Below are positions 12,430-25,460 of a stretch of DNA of 64,000 nucleotides, piece after piece; position 1 is the first letter of the stretch; every line of letters begins with the position of its first letter. A model generated the notes under the pieces. The model saw only the letters and a list, made by a program, of their open reading frames with translations, made no database searches and was not told the origin of the DNA. The stretch lies in assembly GCF_021869535.1 (NCBI RefSeq), contig NW_026262712.1:109179640-109243639 (forward strand). The letters are read 5' to 3'. A program made the position numbers and the translations under genes. The DNA comes from Mytilus californianus. Taxonomy: Eukaryota; Mollusca; Bivalvia; Mytilida; Mytilidae.

Positions 12430-13480
12430 TAAAAATGTGTAAGCAAGACACGCGTTTCGTCTACAAAAGACTCATCAGTGACGCTCGAATAAAAATAGAA
12501 ATAAAAGGCCACATAAAGTATAAAGTTGAAGAGCATTTATACTTCACTTTAATTTCTATCACTGGAAAGTCCTTTTAAGTAGATCTACATTTTCTTAATG
12601 ACTGAATGAATGGAAATAAGATTGAATAAGAGTATTGAATTAACCCCGATATATACACAACAGCATAAGTTGTTGTTTCTTCAAATAGATAGTTAAAAGT
12701 ATTATATTGACACTAAACATATTATATTAAAAGTAACATCAACTAATACTACAATGTTTTTACCAAGAAAAGATAATTAATACGTGTATTAAGATACTTC
12801 AGTACTTTTTAATTTGACTCTTTATAAATTATATAATGCTATTATATTAAGTCAAAGTGTAGCAATTAGGACACAAATCTTGCATTAGATTAAACTGCAT
12901 ATTGACTAGGTTGAAAATTATAAAGATATAAATAATAAAGAATTAGGACATTAAACTGTTGCATTGTTGCCGTGTCAAACTTATTCAATATAGGAAAGAG
13001 TAACAGTATTAAACACCAACACCTAAATATCTTGACAAGCATACGTTATATCAAAGATTGATTGATTGATTGGTGTTTAACGCCACTTTCAGCACTATTG
13101 TGATATTTCGTGGCGGTCAGTTTTTATTGGCGAGGTTATTTTGAGAAATATCAGTCGGATTAAGTTGTGAAAAAAACTGGTACAGTGAGAAAGACTACCA
13201 ACCGTTCCAACAATTCAAAAATCGTATAAGTAATGCAGAATTAAGTATTTTATAACCCGCTTATGTTTTTTTTATTGTGTAGGTCTGTACGGTTCCTTTT
13301 CGTGGTATAGCTTTTCTCGTGTTTCAGTACTTATGCGTCCTGATGAAAGCAAACACAGAAAAGAGTTTCGAACGTACAATATTTTTAAAGTGTTATATCA
13401 TTTTTTTCTTGCCACTGGGTAAACGCCTCTGCTGGTGGACCATTAGTCCTCGAAGATATCATCAGATTGGTAGTCGGTGA
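12430..13480. repeat. 1-kb dispersed repeat with ribozyme, copy A
   Basis: Direct copy of 61972-62994 plus its continuation at 63978. Shared landmarks include the hammerhead motif at the start, 'AGAAATAAAAGGCCACAT', 'GGTGTTTAACGCCACTTTC', 'GACTACCAACCGTTCCAAC', and 'GGTTCCTTTTCG' near the end. It ends with 'CACTGGGTAAACGCCTCTGC'. This copy shows what copy B looked like before the hAT-like insertion at 62995. Non-coding; probably a non-autonomous retroelement. Confidence 0.75.
12441..12490 (-). ncRNA. Hammerhead ribozyme (type I, minimal)
   Basis: Reading the minus strand from 12490: CUGAUGA box at 12478-12472, stem II GUCU/AGAC at 12471-12468 and 12462-12459 with loop UUUGU, GAAA box at 12458-12455, a two-base-pair stem III (A-U and C-G) with loop GCGU, and cleavage triplet GUC at 12449-12447. 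All core bases expected for a hammerhead are present. Stem I is the weak point: only some pairs form between GCGUCA and UUGCUU. Such minimal hammerheads are known from animal retrozymes, including mussels (established knowledge). Activity is inferred. Confidence 0.65.
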
Positions 13481-13599
13481 TTCGGAATAAACGTGATTTA
13501 TAATTATGATTTTGTTCATTTTTCGTTTTAAAAAAAGAGAGAATTGAGAAATTAAGGATCTAACTCCCTCAGGTAAGTTGACCCTAAATTGATTTAACT

Positions 13600-13765
13600 T
13601 TTATTTTAGGTTCTTTTTCGTCATATAGCTTTTCACGTGTTTTAGTATAATATACATTCTTGGCTTTCAAATATTTTCTTTTGAGGTTACTCCAGACCAG
13701 GAAAGCGTTTCGGATGCATACAATATATAAAGTGCAATATCATTTTTTAACCTAGCTTCATGTAG
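13600..13765. repeat. Second partial copy of the repeat 3' segment
   Basis: Resembles 13275-13420: 'GGTTC(C)TTTTCGT..TATAGCTTTT', then 'GTTTCG..ACAATAT' and 'CAATATCATTTTTTAACC'. The repeat end is therefore partly duplicated in tandem, with a period of about 340 bases and strong divergence. Confidence 0.5.
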
Positions 13766-13769
13766 ATGA

Positions 13770-15594
13770 ATAATAAGTAATGATTGAAAGGCACTTCATG
13801 GTTTTATAACAAGCAGTTTCCTTCTGTTTTAGGAGTTATTTATTTACACCACAACCAGTTAAATTAGAATATTATAAAAAATAACAAAATAACAAAATAA
13901 AACAAAATGACTAAGTTAACATTTGGTCTAGAAATTATGCTAATTTTTCCACTTTAAAAGAAGTGGAAAGTCCCTCCTAACGTACACAACCATTTCTCTC
14001 AATGTTCTATTTTACAAATGTAAAAAAAGGTCTACGTCAATCTAATTTATCCATCACACTATTTCATGAGTGTTTTTGACTTCTTTTTATCAATGTTTTA
14101 TGTAGCCTTAGTCATCAAAACAAGGAAATAATTATTTTATCTGTGATTATCATAAATGTGTAAAACTATGTGCATATCCTCTTCGTAGCTATTTATTTAT
14201 ATAGTCATTTTTAACAATTTTTTGCACACTTTCATTTACGTACGCTGGGTTTTTGTTCGACAGAAATACATTTTTGACGTCTCAAATGACCTGAATATGT
14301 TTTTAACTTTCATATGATTTTAGGATTCCAAAAGAAAGAATGAATATAAACTGATTTTTACATAACGAAGGGTTGAATATTAAATTAAAACATGTCATCT
14401 TGAACAAGATCTCTGCTAAGCAAAACGCAACATCTGGCAAAAGATCTTTGTTAAGTATAAAGCAAAGAATACAAAATATTAACCCTCTTTTCAATGATGC
14501 AATCATGTTACTTACCTTGCCGAATTTCCATAACTATTAATAGAAAAATAAATTGCAAAATTACAGTCCTCATCTTTTCAAATGATTTATGCAAACGTTC
14601 TTTCAAATAATGTCTTTAAAAGCCCCTTCCAAACGACATAAGTACTTGAAGGCAGGATGTTGGTTTTCATTGGCTTACTGTACTTACGGCATAGTATATT
14701 TGGCAGATAATTTCATTTTCACTGCACCCAATTAATGACCGCCATATCTTTTACTATCAAAGAGCATACCACAGGTACAGAATGGACAATTATTTGAAGT
14801 CAGCTTTACCTATCATGTCTCCTGATTTATAAAACGATATATGAACAATTACATGTAGGACAACATTTAAAACAGATGTTATTTGAAACTATGAATGACC
14901 TTTTTTTCGAATTAAAATTAATAGTTTTTACCATTACAATCAAGTAAAAGAGGTAAAACTTAAAGAAAGACACACTTAATTTGTTTGTAAATTAATTGCA
15001 AATCATTTCAGAATATAGACCCTTTAAAGTCATGCTTTGAAAATAATTGCGATTAATTATAACATAAGGAATGTTGTACTATGGCATATTTTTTATGATT
15101 CCTGTAATCCATTTTTTATGACTTTTTTTAACAACTACAGCCCTTGATCCGTAAACATTTAAAAACAAGTAAATAATATAATGCAATGATTATTATTATG
15201 AAAATAACCCAATCTGACATATTACCATTTGTTTCGTGAATTTTATGAATTGTTTCACTTATAATGTATAACAAAGGGTATGTGGAAAATTCTTGTACTT
15301 TGTTTTAAATATCTAGATTTTCATGTGGTCTAAAAACATAGAGCATATATTAATTCTTACATCTTCAAGTTTATAAAAGCTGACAATGAAGCATCATTTC
15401 ATCAAATGTTTATCTATTATACATACTATATATCGCTAGATATACACCAAATATTTTCCGACGTGGAAATTAATATTCCGAAAAATAAATTACCGTTCTT
15501 ATGGTCTTTTTCAGACAAGTTTGGTGAAAACAGTATTCGTCATTAATTTTATAAAGAAATATATTCAATAATCTTGGAAAAAAGTTAAATCACA
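13770..15594. other. No recognised feature
   Basis: AT-rich sequence. The longest frame (minus 14303-14506) has no recognisable content. Nothing repeats obviously elsewhere in the window. Confidence 0.3.
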
Positions 15595-16375
15595 AAAATA
15601 CTGAACTCCGAGGAAAATCCAAAACGAAAAGTCCCTAATCAAAAGCACAAACACATCAAACGAATTGGCAACAACTGTCATATTCCTGACTTGGTACAGG
15701 CATTTTCGTATGTAGAAAATGGTGGATTGACCCTGGTTTTATAGTGCTAAACCTCTCACTTGTATGACAGTCGCATCAAATTCCATTATATTGACAACGA
15801 TGCGTGAATAAAACAAACAGACATAATAGGTAAAAATGTAAAATAGGGGCACAGCAGTCAACAACGTGTCACAATCTTAATCACAACAAAAACGAACAAA
15901 TATTTAACAAAGAAGCACAAAAAGCATATATCACATTTAACAACCTCGTTCATGGCTTATTTATTTTTGTATTTTATTTATGTATGCCAAATCAACCTAT
16001 AAAGGATCGAGGAATTTTAAGCACTGGGACCGAATCGTAATTTAAACATGAGCTCTGGCGTAGAATAGCGTGTTTGACGTCAGAATGTAAACGTCACACA
16101 GGTAGAGATATAAAATAATTTAGTCGTTCAAAGTATGCAAAAACTATAATAGAACAATAACACAATGGCGGGATGTTTAAAGTACAGAGACACGTCATAT
16201 GTATCAAAAACATAAAAAATCACACGGACAAAGCACACAAGTAAAAATGAAAAATAATACAAACAACACCAATGACGGGATGCATAAGTACAGAGCCACG
16301 TCAAATGTATATCACCAATAAAAGACCAAACAGTAAAAGTAATATTAATAAAGACAAATAAAAAAAACAACTTTA
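15595..16375 (-). repeat. RT-family 3' region, reverse orientation
   Basis: 15660-15790 is the reverse complement of the 1350-1480 and 24600-24700 blocks ('CTGACTTGGTACAGG', 'CTCTCACTTGTATGACAGTC'). Further along, a short tandem pair at about 16165 and 16274 shares 'CGGGATG' and 'AAGTACAGAG(A/C)CACGTCA' with a period near 110 bases. The minus frame 16128-16379 crosses this pair and is not taken as a gene. Confidence 0.5.
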
Positions 16376-16535
16376 ACACGCTATTAAGATGATAAACAGC
16401 GTCAGTAGCAGAATCTATACTTCAAGACCATCATGCATTATTTGGAAGTCACATCGAATTCTATTGCTGTCTTTTCTTTTCTTTTAATGTATTTTTAATT
16501 AAATAATCGAGGTTCACTGTGGCACATCAGGGGCC

Positions 16536-17680
16536 TGTTTATCGAAGCGGTCTTTGGACTAGGATATGTCCTAAGATCATCTTAGGACGTATCTTAGTTC
16601 TTAGTGAGTTTATCAAACATGTCGTAACTTAGGAAAAGTCATAGGGTTCGTCTTAACTTTAGGACACCTCAATAGGTGTCTTAAGATGGTCTAAGGATGG
16701 TCCTAACTTTAGGATATATTCTATGATATTTAATTTGTAAACAAATACGACTGCCACCTATATATGTTTATTTATTGGGATCAGTATTAATAATATTTGT
16801 AGCAATAAACCACTTAGGGACTATAATAATCCACTGAACTATTTGGGTGACATTGATATTATATGCAAGTAAAGATTATTATGTCCGTAACTCAGGCGCT
16901 TAGGAAATAGATCCCCTCTTTTTTAGGGGGGATTTTAATTTTTACTAAGTAAATATTCCTTAATATTAAAACTTATATTCACTTATTTAATGTGTTTTTG
17001 CTCTTATCCATAAGATATAAAAATGGAGTAGTAGTATATATATATGATGTCGTTCTATAAGGCGTCATATATAAATAGATCTCATTACATAAATGAACAT
17101 AGTCTAAAATATTAAAGACTATTTACTTGAACAAAAAAGGTTAATAACAAAAAAAAAAAAAGAATCAGAAAAAGGGGTTCAATTTTCCAAGCGCTTGTGA
17201 TCCGTACTGCAATAATTTATGTACTCCGTATTTATGTGAAAGATGCATGAGATTTGCCTTTGAACTCTGTAAAGTTTTGAAACCGTGACACGGTTACCGA
17301 TTATCGTTTATAAGTTTTCACTATTTACAAATGTTTTTTTTTCAATTATTATATAAAAGGTTGTTACATTTTTTGGTGTTTTTGTTTTTGTTTCATAAAG
17401 TTTGAATGTGCAATTATTAGATAAATATTATCTATTATCTTTATAATAATACTAATAATGTTTCAAATTTTTAATCTTATAATTATTTACTACTGGTGAA
17501 ATTCGATGCATTCTTAAACATTTAAAAAATTTAAAATATTAGTTTTCTTTACGCTAACACCTAGGACAGTGGTTAGGAATGCTGAGACATGTCGTAAGTC
17601 TGTCCTAACATTATCCTAATTTATTCCTAATATAGGTTTTAGACAGATCCTATGACAGCTTCGATAAACATGCCCAGCTC
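16536..17680. mobile_element. Non-autonomous TIR element (candidate)
   Basis: The left end near 16539 reads 'GGCCTGTTTATCGAAGC' and the right end near 17675 reads as the reverse complement 'GGGCATGTTTATCGAAGC'. Inside both ends are many short 'TCCTAA'/'TTAGGA' motifs (16560-16720 and 17565-17650), a typical subterminal arrangement for transposase binding. The interior is AT-rich with no transposase frame. The exact ends and target duplication were not resolved, so the superfamily is left open. Confidence 0.55.
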
Positions 17681-19530
17681 TTTTCTAGTTTAGCAAGTCA
17701 CATAAAATTTGCAAGAATGATCGAATCTGAAGCTAACCATGTCGTTTGGAAAACTGTATGAAAAAGCGCAGCGTTTTTTAAAATCACTTCCGATAGTAAA
17801 GTGTAATGTTAGAAAAGTGACAGACAAAAACAAAGTATCAATAATTGAAATTGAATAAGAAACCGTATTTATTTAATTGTATTATTCAGCTTTTCCTTTC
17901 TAAAGATACGGTATGATCAGGCAAATGTTTTGATCCCTTAAATTTGAAATTGAAAAAGTATTGTAAATGTACCAATTGGCGTCCTTCAGATGTTCATAGG
18001 TAATTAGTCTGACATATATCAGTATTGATAGTGTTGAATTGTGCCTTAAATATTTGCATTACGGCTACAAACTTCATTACTCTGGTGCAAAACTGTAAAT
18101 AATGACGAAACAGCCTCACGTTGTGATCTTGTCATTAATTTCATGATATGAGCCAAGGCTAGATCCTAAAAGAATTTTGGTTACAAAATGTTATTTGTAA
18201 GGAATCACAGGTGTGATAAATATCTTTTTTTTGTATAGCACATATACATATATATCTTGTCCAAAAACCATATGTAAATTAGCAATTTTGGCCATGTAAT
18301 TTCAACATATTTATGACGTTAAAATAACATCATAAGCAACATTTCTGCACTTAACTGTCCAGATTATATCAAACTGTTAATTAATTAATAAATTTAACAT
18401 AATCTTGAAAATGTTGAATAATTTTACTATTCCTGCAATTTCTACTTACTACTCCTACTTTCATAGATTAAATATTGTATTAATAAATCGTCACTGGAAA
18501 TAACGGCGTATCAATATGATACCAGGGCATGCTCAATATATTATTTACATAGACTGCTTGCATGGACCATTGAGATTTAAAAAAATCGTGATTAAAGCCA
18601 GTTTTTTAACGTCGAATATACGTAATGGTTAAATATATCAATTGGTACGTTAAATGTCGCAGGCATATTGAATTCTAGTAGTCTCAACTAAATTTGACAG
18701 ATTTTTAAAACCCCAAAATACCATCTTCAAAAGTAGAGTGTTGCTTAAAATAACAATAAAAGCTGACTATTGTTTGAACTAAAACTCAAAAAACTTTATT
18801 AATTGTTTAAAAGTTGATAAAATCCTTGGAGTTTGGTATTTTTGTTATTTTACTTTATACATCAATCTCTGATTTGCTGAAGTTTGAAAGTTCGTTATCA
18901 TCTTATGTAGTTTTGCTGTCCTTTCAATTGTTTAGTAAAAACTCATCAAATATACCAGGCTTATTAGTGTCTCATTGGCAATAATACCACAGCTTCTTAA
19001 ACTTTTATTATCATATACGTCGTCAAAGATATCAGGCTTATAGTAAGTCGTTAATTGCTTCTTACATTAAAAGGATAAAAAAAACAATAGGAGATATTCC
19101 GAATATTTGGAGGAGTATAGCAGATCACTTTTGGCATGTATTGTGTTAATGATTTATACCAGCTATTATGTCAACCAGTTATTGGAAAGGGCCTTTTGAT
19201 TTCAGATATACCTGTAATAATACTCTCGGTCGTAATTCAACTTGTCAAACTTTTGCAAGTATTTCGTTGCATTATGAGTTTATAGATATTTGTTAACTGA
19301 AAGGAGCAATACAAAAATATACATTTTTATTTATCAAGTACCAACTGGATTTCTTCAGGGGAAGAACGGTCAGAATCAGATCTAGGGTTGAACTATTTAA
19401 AACTGTTTCATGATTGCACTTTAAGGACAAGTTCCATGGTAAAACTGCCAGAATCTGTTCTAATGTAGATGCGTTCTATTGTAGTTGTCTGGTCTTGATC
19501 TTGATCAGTTGTTGTTGATGATGAGGAATG
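17681..19530. other. No recognised feature
   Basis: AT-rich non-coding DNA. A stub near 18966-18995 ('GTGTCTCATTGGCAATAATA') is a reverse fragment of the Mytilus repeat described at 26229. Confidence 0.35.
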
Positions 19531-19534
19531 TGTA

Positions 19535-19680
19535 AACGCCATACGATTTGGCAGATGGTATGTTTCTGCTGAGAAATGGAAAGTTGAAATTATCTCGTTT
19601 ATCAGAGATTTTAGTTTGAAGTTGTCCATCTGTTTCAATATCGAGGAAAAGGGCAAATGTCTATTTACATGTAATAAGGT
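19535..19680 (-). pseudogene. Reverse-transcriptase family fragment
   Basis: In one minus-strand frame this reads 'DIETDGQLQTKISDKRDNF', then 'NFPFLSRNIPSAKSYGVY'. That is the same block found in the plus-strand fragments at 23632, 47505 and 53321 (FPFLSSNIP..AYGVYIS). The longer open frame at 19408-19770 is a different frame of the same DNA and is rejected. The copy is truncated on both sides by unrelated sequence. Confidence 0.6.
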
Positions 19681-20554
19681 CGTCGCAGTTAACAATAAAT
19701 TCAAAAACGAAACTGAAAAACAGAGTGAAATATAATATATGAAGAAATATATATCAGAAACACAGGTCAATGTTTTGTTTTACAGAATGTGACAATTTAT
19801 CATTATTAACCTAAGTTTGTAGATAAACTTTTCCCCCATGAGTTATTTGATTTTGAAATGAAAACTACAGAGTTAACTTCAGTAATATAAGTAAGTATGA
19901 CAGCTCGTATTTTTTTTTATATTAAAAATATCAGATGAAGTGGTTCTTGGTATCATAATGCATGCAAATATGCAATCTAACCTAGTGGAAATATTAAACC
20001 AGGTATGCGACAGCGTGATTATGTTTAAGAAAGATATTATAAATCGGATGTTCAGAATAGATATTAGAGTTTTATACTTTAAGAAAACTCGTCTTTCGAA
20101 AGCTTGTCTTCTTACGTACAGACAAAGAAACGCCCATCGGTTAACAAATACATATTTACAAACGACAGTTGTAAAGTAAATGATGATTGAAGCAACTGTA
20201 AATAATCCATTGTATCTTTGTTTTCTTCTCTTTTGTTTCGTTTTTTATTTGATGTTTTGTATGGGCCAATAAAATGGTTACGACATAGGTCAAAATACAA
20301 GCTTTCAAAATTATATTATGTCCATTTAAAAAAAATAGTTTCTTAATGAGTTTCAGTTTCTAAGTCAGTCCTTGAAGGCATAATGGAGATGCAAACTCTA
20401 TTTTTATCGTATACTCAATAAAATTGTAATTGTTTCGGCCTTCCAACTGTTAAAGAACCACTGATGATTCTTGTGTAAATGTATGATTTATTAACTTATA
20501 AAACTGGTATCGTTAATGAACTTCTGTTCGTGTTCTATGATTGATGCGGTATGT

Positions 20555-21030
20555 GATTCTTAGAGGAGAGGAGAGAGACACCAAAGGGACATTCAAACTC
20601 ATAAGTCGAAAACAAACTGACAATGCCATAGCAAAATGACAAACTGAGAAAAAGACAAACAACAGTACACAAAACACAACATAAAAAAATAAAAGACTGA
20701 GGAATAAGAACCCTATCATAAACTGGGGGTGATCTCGGGTGATATTTGAAAACCACTTAGTCGATGTCACTGCTTGAAGGCGTATTGTTCTCGAGGGTAT
20801 AAAAAAAACCCTGTAGTCAGAACTTCTGTTTTGTTCTTTGACTGATGTTGTCTATGGATCTTAGAAGAGAAACTCATATGTCGAAAACAAACTGACACAA
20901 TGGCAAATTAAACCCGAAAACCTAAGAAAAGACAACAGTGCACAAAACACAACAAAGAAAACTAAAGAAAGGGCAACACAAATCCCACCAAAAAGCAGGG
21001 ATGATCTCATATGATCTCAGGTGTTTGGTA
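20555..21030. repeat. Mussel dispersed repeat, two partial copies in tandem
   Basis: 20560-20760 and 20860-21030 share 'CTCATAAGTCGAAAACAAAC' type sequence, 'TGACAATGCCATAGC', 'ACAACAGTACACAAAACACA' and 'GATCTCGGGTG'. Another copy is at 22105-22215 and a reverse one at 53745-53940. Frames on the minus strand here are incidental. Confidence 0.65.
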
Positions 21031-22104
21031 AATTAATTCCTCATAAAATGTTAAAAATCATTCGAAACACTTATGTTTATTTTTAACTACGTAGTCATAC
21101 TGTCACAATCTTTTTTGTTGTTGTCAGTGCTCTTCTTAATCGTTATTGATTTAGACTTCTTTCTGGTTTGTTTTGAGCGTTTCTTGTGACTCTTGTATAA
21201 CGCCTTTTATCTTAAATGAGCGTTTACAGTGACTGCTTTTGACATTCTTTACTGTTACACTTCTATTTCATTTGGCTAAGAAATAAACGCTGACGCTGTG
21301 ATAAGTCTAGCAAGAAGAGGTAAAATAAATTACTTCAACACAAATATTTACATTTCTAACCCAGTTTGAATTTACATGAGTAATAAGACCTTAAATATTG
21401 AGAAGTTGATATGAACCTCATGTCAAGTAAAAACTGACAGCGAATACTTTCTTCTCACAATTACTCCTCTTCGCAGCGAACAAGTACTTCTTTCCAGGAA
21501 GTAAAACACTCCGTCTTAAATCTTTATACATTAGTTAAATATAGGATTTCAAAAATGATTTTTCTTTTATTTCCTTTCTTTTTTGTTAATTTAAGGATGT
21601 CAATGGTCTCCAGTGAATTTTCCAATTTGATTTTGGAGGGTATGATGAATGATTTTTTATTGCATATATACTAGAAAAAAACAAAGGATATGGGGTATCC
21701 ATCCATGACACAAAATCAGCACATAAACAGCAAAAAACATACAAAAAGCAAACAATCGATCCAGTTTCTCCTCCCCTTTTCCCCTTGGAAAATTTGGCAT
21801 GATCCAACTTTCCCCTCTTAGCGTGATGGGGACCAATAGTCAAACCCATGTTCTTGTTGAAGTCCACACGAAGAAAGAATGTGGCAGGATGGTAACAGTT
21901 TTTGTAGGAATGTGTGAAACATATGATAGTTAATAACCTCACTCTTGTTGGTAAAATTTGATGACATCATAGAAATATATTAGGGTCTACTTATTTAACG
22001 GTGTTTGGTTTTGAATAAATCATGACAAACATTGTCCATATTTTATCTTTGAATGATAAGTTAATTTAAGTATTTGCTGGAATAGTTCTGTCTGCATTCA
22101 AGCT
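21031..22104. other. No recognised gene
   Basis: Contains a 118-codon minus-strand frame (21586-21942) of low-complexity character without recognisable domains. I do not call it a gene. The remaining sequence is AT-rich. Confidence 0.3.
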
Positions 22105-22215
22105 CACCATTTATAAAAGAGGAACGAAAGATACCAGAGGGACAGTCAAACTCACAGATCGAACACAAACTGACAACGCCATGGCCAAAAATAAAAAGAC
22201 AAACAGACAAGGTAT
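22105..22215. repeat. Further copy of the 20555 repeat
   Basis: Shares 'GAAAGATACCAGAGGGACAG', 'CAAACTCACAGATCGAA' and 'ACTGACAACGCCATGGC' with 20560-20640. Confidence 0.6.
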
Positions 22216-23625
22216 ACAGCAAAATTCTCAGCACCCTTTAGTGTAAAGTTTTGTCTCCTGTAGATTTATAATTCTGTTTCATTTAAATGCAGAGTCCTTT
22301 CAAGATATTTGCACTAATAAGTAACGTGACTTCTATGTAACATATACTGTCGGAAGCAATGCTCAATAATTACATGAACCTCTTGTGTTATTGTGTAATA
22401 CCTTTCATTTATAACGTTTCAGAGATCTGAGTTAATTGTTTTGACAGGTATAACCTCGGGCCATTTCTAAATGAAAAATCTACCCCGTTAACGGATAAAC
22501 GTTTCTCTCCGAAGAGTTTTTTGTTTTAGCGAAGTCCATACTTAATAGTGTCTGTTCTGTAATCTAAATACGAATAGGTCCGATTTTTGGACAGAGTCAA
22601 TATATGAATGGGAACTTTTTTCGAATGCAAACGGCACCCCTGTAAAAAATTCTAGGCCCCAATCCCATCTCTTGATCCCAGACCTTTTAAGTTACATGCA
22701 TGTCGTCAAAACGAACACAATTTGTACCTAACATTTTTTATATGCAACCCAAGTCGAAAAACAGATTATTTTAGCAGTCCAGAGTACAATCATATCGGAA
22801 AATTCGGAAACTATATGCAATAGATAACCATGCAATGTTGATGTATATTAAAGTGAAATCCATATTGTGTGGGAAATATGGATGGGCATGGGGGAAATTT
22901 GGCTATAAGTTTACGTATTGTCAACATTCCGTGGGGGAAGAATGGCGATTATCCAAAATTTTCCCAGAGGAAAAACTGGCATAGGGAAAATGGCTATATA
23001 ACACCGGTCATAACGAGCAAACTGGAAAGTACATATTTTAAACAAAATAGTCCGTACGCATAGGTGTAAATATCAAACTATTTAGAATATTTTTTTGTGA
23101 TTTATGTATCAAATGAGAGGTGAAGGACTGATGATCCTTGTAAAACACATTTTGACGGTAAATTTGAATAATACAAACATGTATGAATAAATCTAATAAG
23201 AAGTACTGTAATATCTATATGGCTCTTTTCTTATAAAGGACTGTTTTATTGTAAAGGGTATATGTATTTAACGTTCTTTTCTCTTTATCCTTGACAAACA
23301 TACCAAATATCATTTTATAGTGTTTTCGAGATAAAAATCTTCCTATCTAACGTACTCTTTATTCTCATTACATGCTGTGTGTACGCTTTGAACATTTAAC
23401 AATATCTTTAATGTGTTAGCAACTTTAAGTACAGCCAGAATCATCTTTATCTTAGGACAGCACTGACTTTTTCGTTAAAGAGATCAAATGTGATGGATCG
23501 CAGATGCATGTATATACGTTGTAAGCCCCATAAAAAAAAGTCTTTTTTTTCTGTCATGTTTAATCAAAATATATGATTTTTTTATAACATTAATCAAAGC
23601 GAACTAATCAAAATGATGATTTTTT
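22216..23625. other. No recognised feature
   Basis: AT-rich DNA with one GGGGAAA-rich patch (22865-23000) whose short frame I cannot assign. Confidence 0.3.
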
Positions 23626-23631
23626 GACGTT

Positions 23632-24885
23632 ATGCAACCAACAACAACAACATTTCTCAGCAGTAACATACCCTCTGCTTCATCGTATGGTGTGTACATA
23701 TCTCATTTGATACGTTATGCTCGTGCATGTTCACACTATACTGACTTCATATACAGGATTGTGCTCCTTACGCAGAAACTGCTCCAACAGAGTTATGAGG
23801 AGGAAAGATTAAAAATGACACTCCGTAAATTGTATGGACACCATCACGAATTGGTTGATCTATACGATGTGTCTGTGTCTAAACTAACTAATAACATTTT
23901 TACCACGACATAGATTTTGGTTTAACATCTATGTCGTCTGTCTGCTAAGAACCAAACGTGACCTAATCCCGAATATGACTGTTATACCGAGAGTCAATTG
24001 ACATTGCTATACGACGTGTCACGGTTTTTTGTACATCCAACATTCATGTTTTTGTCTTTATTTTTTTGTTATGGTTTCGGTTGAACAATGTGTTATGTCG
24101 TATAGTTTGTTGTCCAAATATTTATAAAATTGCCCTACAATACTCATTGTCATATTCCCGAATATAACTGTTATACTGAATGTGAATTTACATTGCTGTG
24201 CGGCGTGTCTCGGTGTTTTGTACATCCACCATTAATGGATTTATTTTGTTGTTTCTGTTATGGTTAAGGTTAGATAATCTGTTATGTCTTATCGTTTGTA
24301 GTCAAAATAATTATAAAATTGCATTTCAATACCATTATTGTCTTAACTTTGTTTGGACCAATATTGTGAAAATAATTGTATAAAGTTCCTGATTGCATGT
24401 TAGTTACGTAAGCGCGTCACTGTTTTTGATATCCTGTAGTGTTTTTCGTTGATGAAGAATATGTTCTTTGTTATTCTGTTCTGTGGTTTGTATGTTGTGT
24501 CGACTATTATATTATTTGTTTGTGCGTTTCTCTGTTATGAATGTTCTTGCGTGTGTTCGTGTTGTATTTCTGTCACGTAGTGTTTTAGCGATATTTGTTA
24601 ACATTGTCATAAAGCGGGAGGTTTGGCATGCCATGAAACCAGGTTCTACCCACCATTTTGTCTTAAAATATCCTGTACCAAGTCAGGAATATGGCAGTTG
24701 TAATCAAATAGTTCGTTTCTATGTGTGTTGGCGTTTGTTTTTGTTGCACTTCGGTGTTCATGTCGTTCCTTTGTTTTCCTCTTATAGTAGATGTGTTTCC
24801 TTGATTTTGGTTTGAAACCGGATTTGTTTTCTCTAAATCGATTTATGACTTTTGAACACCGGTATACTACTGTTGCCTTTATTTA
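23632..24885 (+). mobile_element. Truncated retroelement: RT C-terminus plus 3' region
   Basis: The frame 23632-23913 encodes 'FLSSNIPSASSYGVYISHLI', 'RYARACSHYTDFIYR' and 'LRKLYGHHHELVDLYDVSVS'. This is the C-terminal block of a bivalve reverse-transcriptase protein family and is the most intact copy here. It is followed by about 950 bases of 3' region, including 'CTGTACCAAGTCAGGAATAT' and 'ACACCGGTATACTACTGTTG', which also occur near the other copies. The catalytic RT part (YIDD) is missing, so the copy is 5'-truncated. The family could be LINE- or Penelope-like; I cannot decide. Confidence 0.65.
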
Positions 24886-25266
24886 GTACATGTATAGTTT
24901 TAGCAACTGTTAAGTGGATGGTATTGTATTTTAAATTGATAGTAATTGAAAAAGATATTTGTTTCAACAACCTTGAACGGTTAAATTTATTATGTGATAT
25001 TGGAAATACTTTCAATAACGATGTAATAATACTTTAAAAGAAGTTACTATTTCCGGAAAAAAATTAATCCTTTAATTTTGAGATTGGTGATGTAAACATA
25101 GAATCCCTTCAGTAAATATTGAAACTTCTGTTTTTTATGTGACACTACACCACGCGAGTATACATATTTTATAGACAGAAGTCCAGCTATTTTATTAAGT
25201 CCACAACTCCTAGTCACATTTAAGTACATAACCACATATTTCTTTGAAGAAGTAGGACAGCAGTCA

Positions 25267-25275
25267 CAGATTTAG
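25267..25275. other. Left target-site duplication, CAGATTTAG
   Basis: Nine bases directly outside the left terminal inverted repeat, identical to 35355-35363 directly outside the right one. Confidence 0.75.
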
Positions 25276-25343
25276 CAATCTAATTAAAATATAGATCTCG
25301 GATTTCGTTATACTACGTTATACTACATACGAAGATCTAACAA
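25276..25343. repeat. Left terminal inverted repeat
   Basis: Starts CAATCTAATTAAAATATAGA and contains a tandem 10-mer CGTTATACTA. Identical over 68 bases to the reverse complement of 35287-35354. Confidence 0.8.
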
Positions 25344-25460
25344 GTACCCTACAAGGTTTCACTTTTGTGACCTTATATAACGTAATATTTGACCCCAGAA
25401 AGTATTTATATCGACCAATCAGAATGCTCCTTATAAACGCGACCTAGGAACATGTTGAAG

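Noticed and set aside
19408..19770. 120-codon minus-strand frame with a hydrophobic start resembling a signal peptide
   Set aside because: A different minus frame over 19535-19680 encodes the RT family block, so the long frame is a by-product.
20513..20770. Overlapping hydrophobic minus-strand frames
   Set aside because: They lie in a dispersed mussel repeat copied elsewhere in the window without frame conservation.
21586..21942. 118-codon minus-strand frame
   Set aside because: No recognisable domain and no repeat or splice context.
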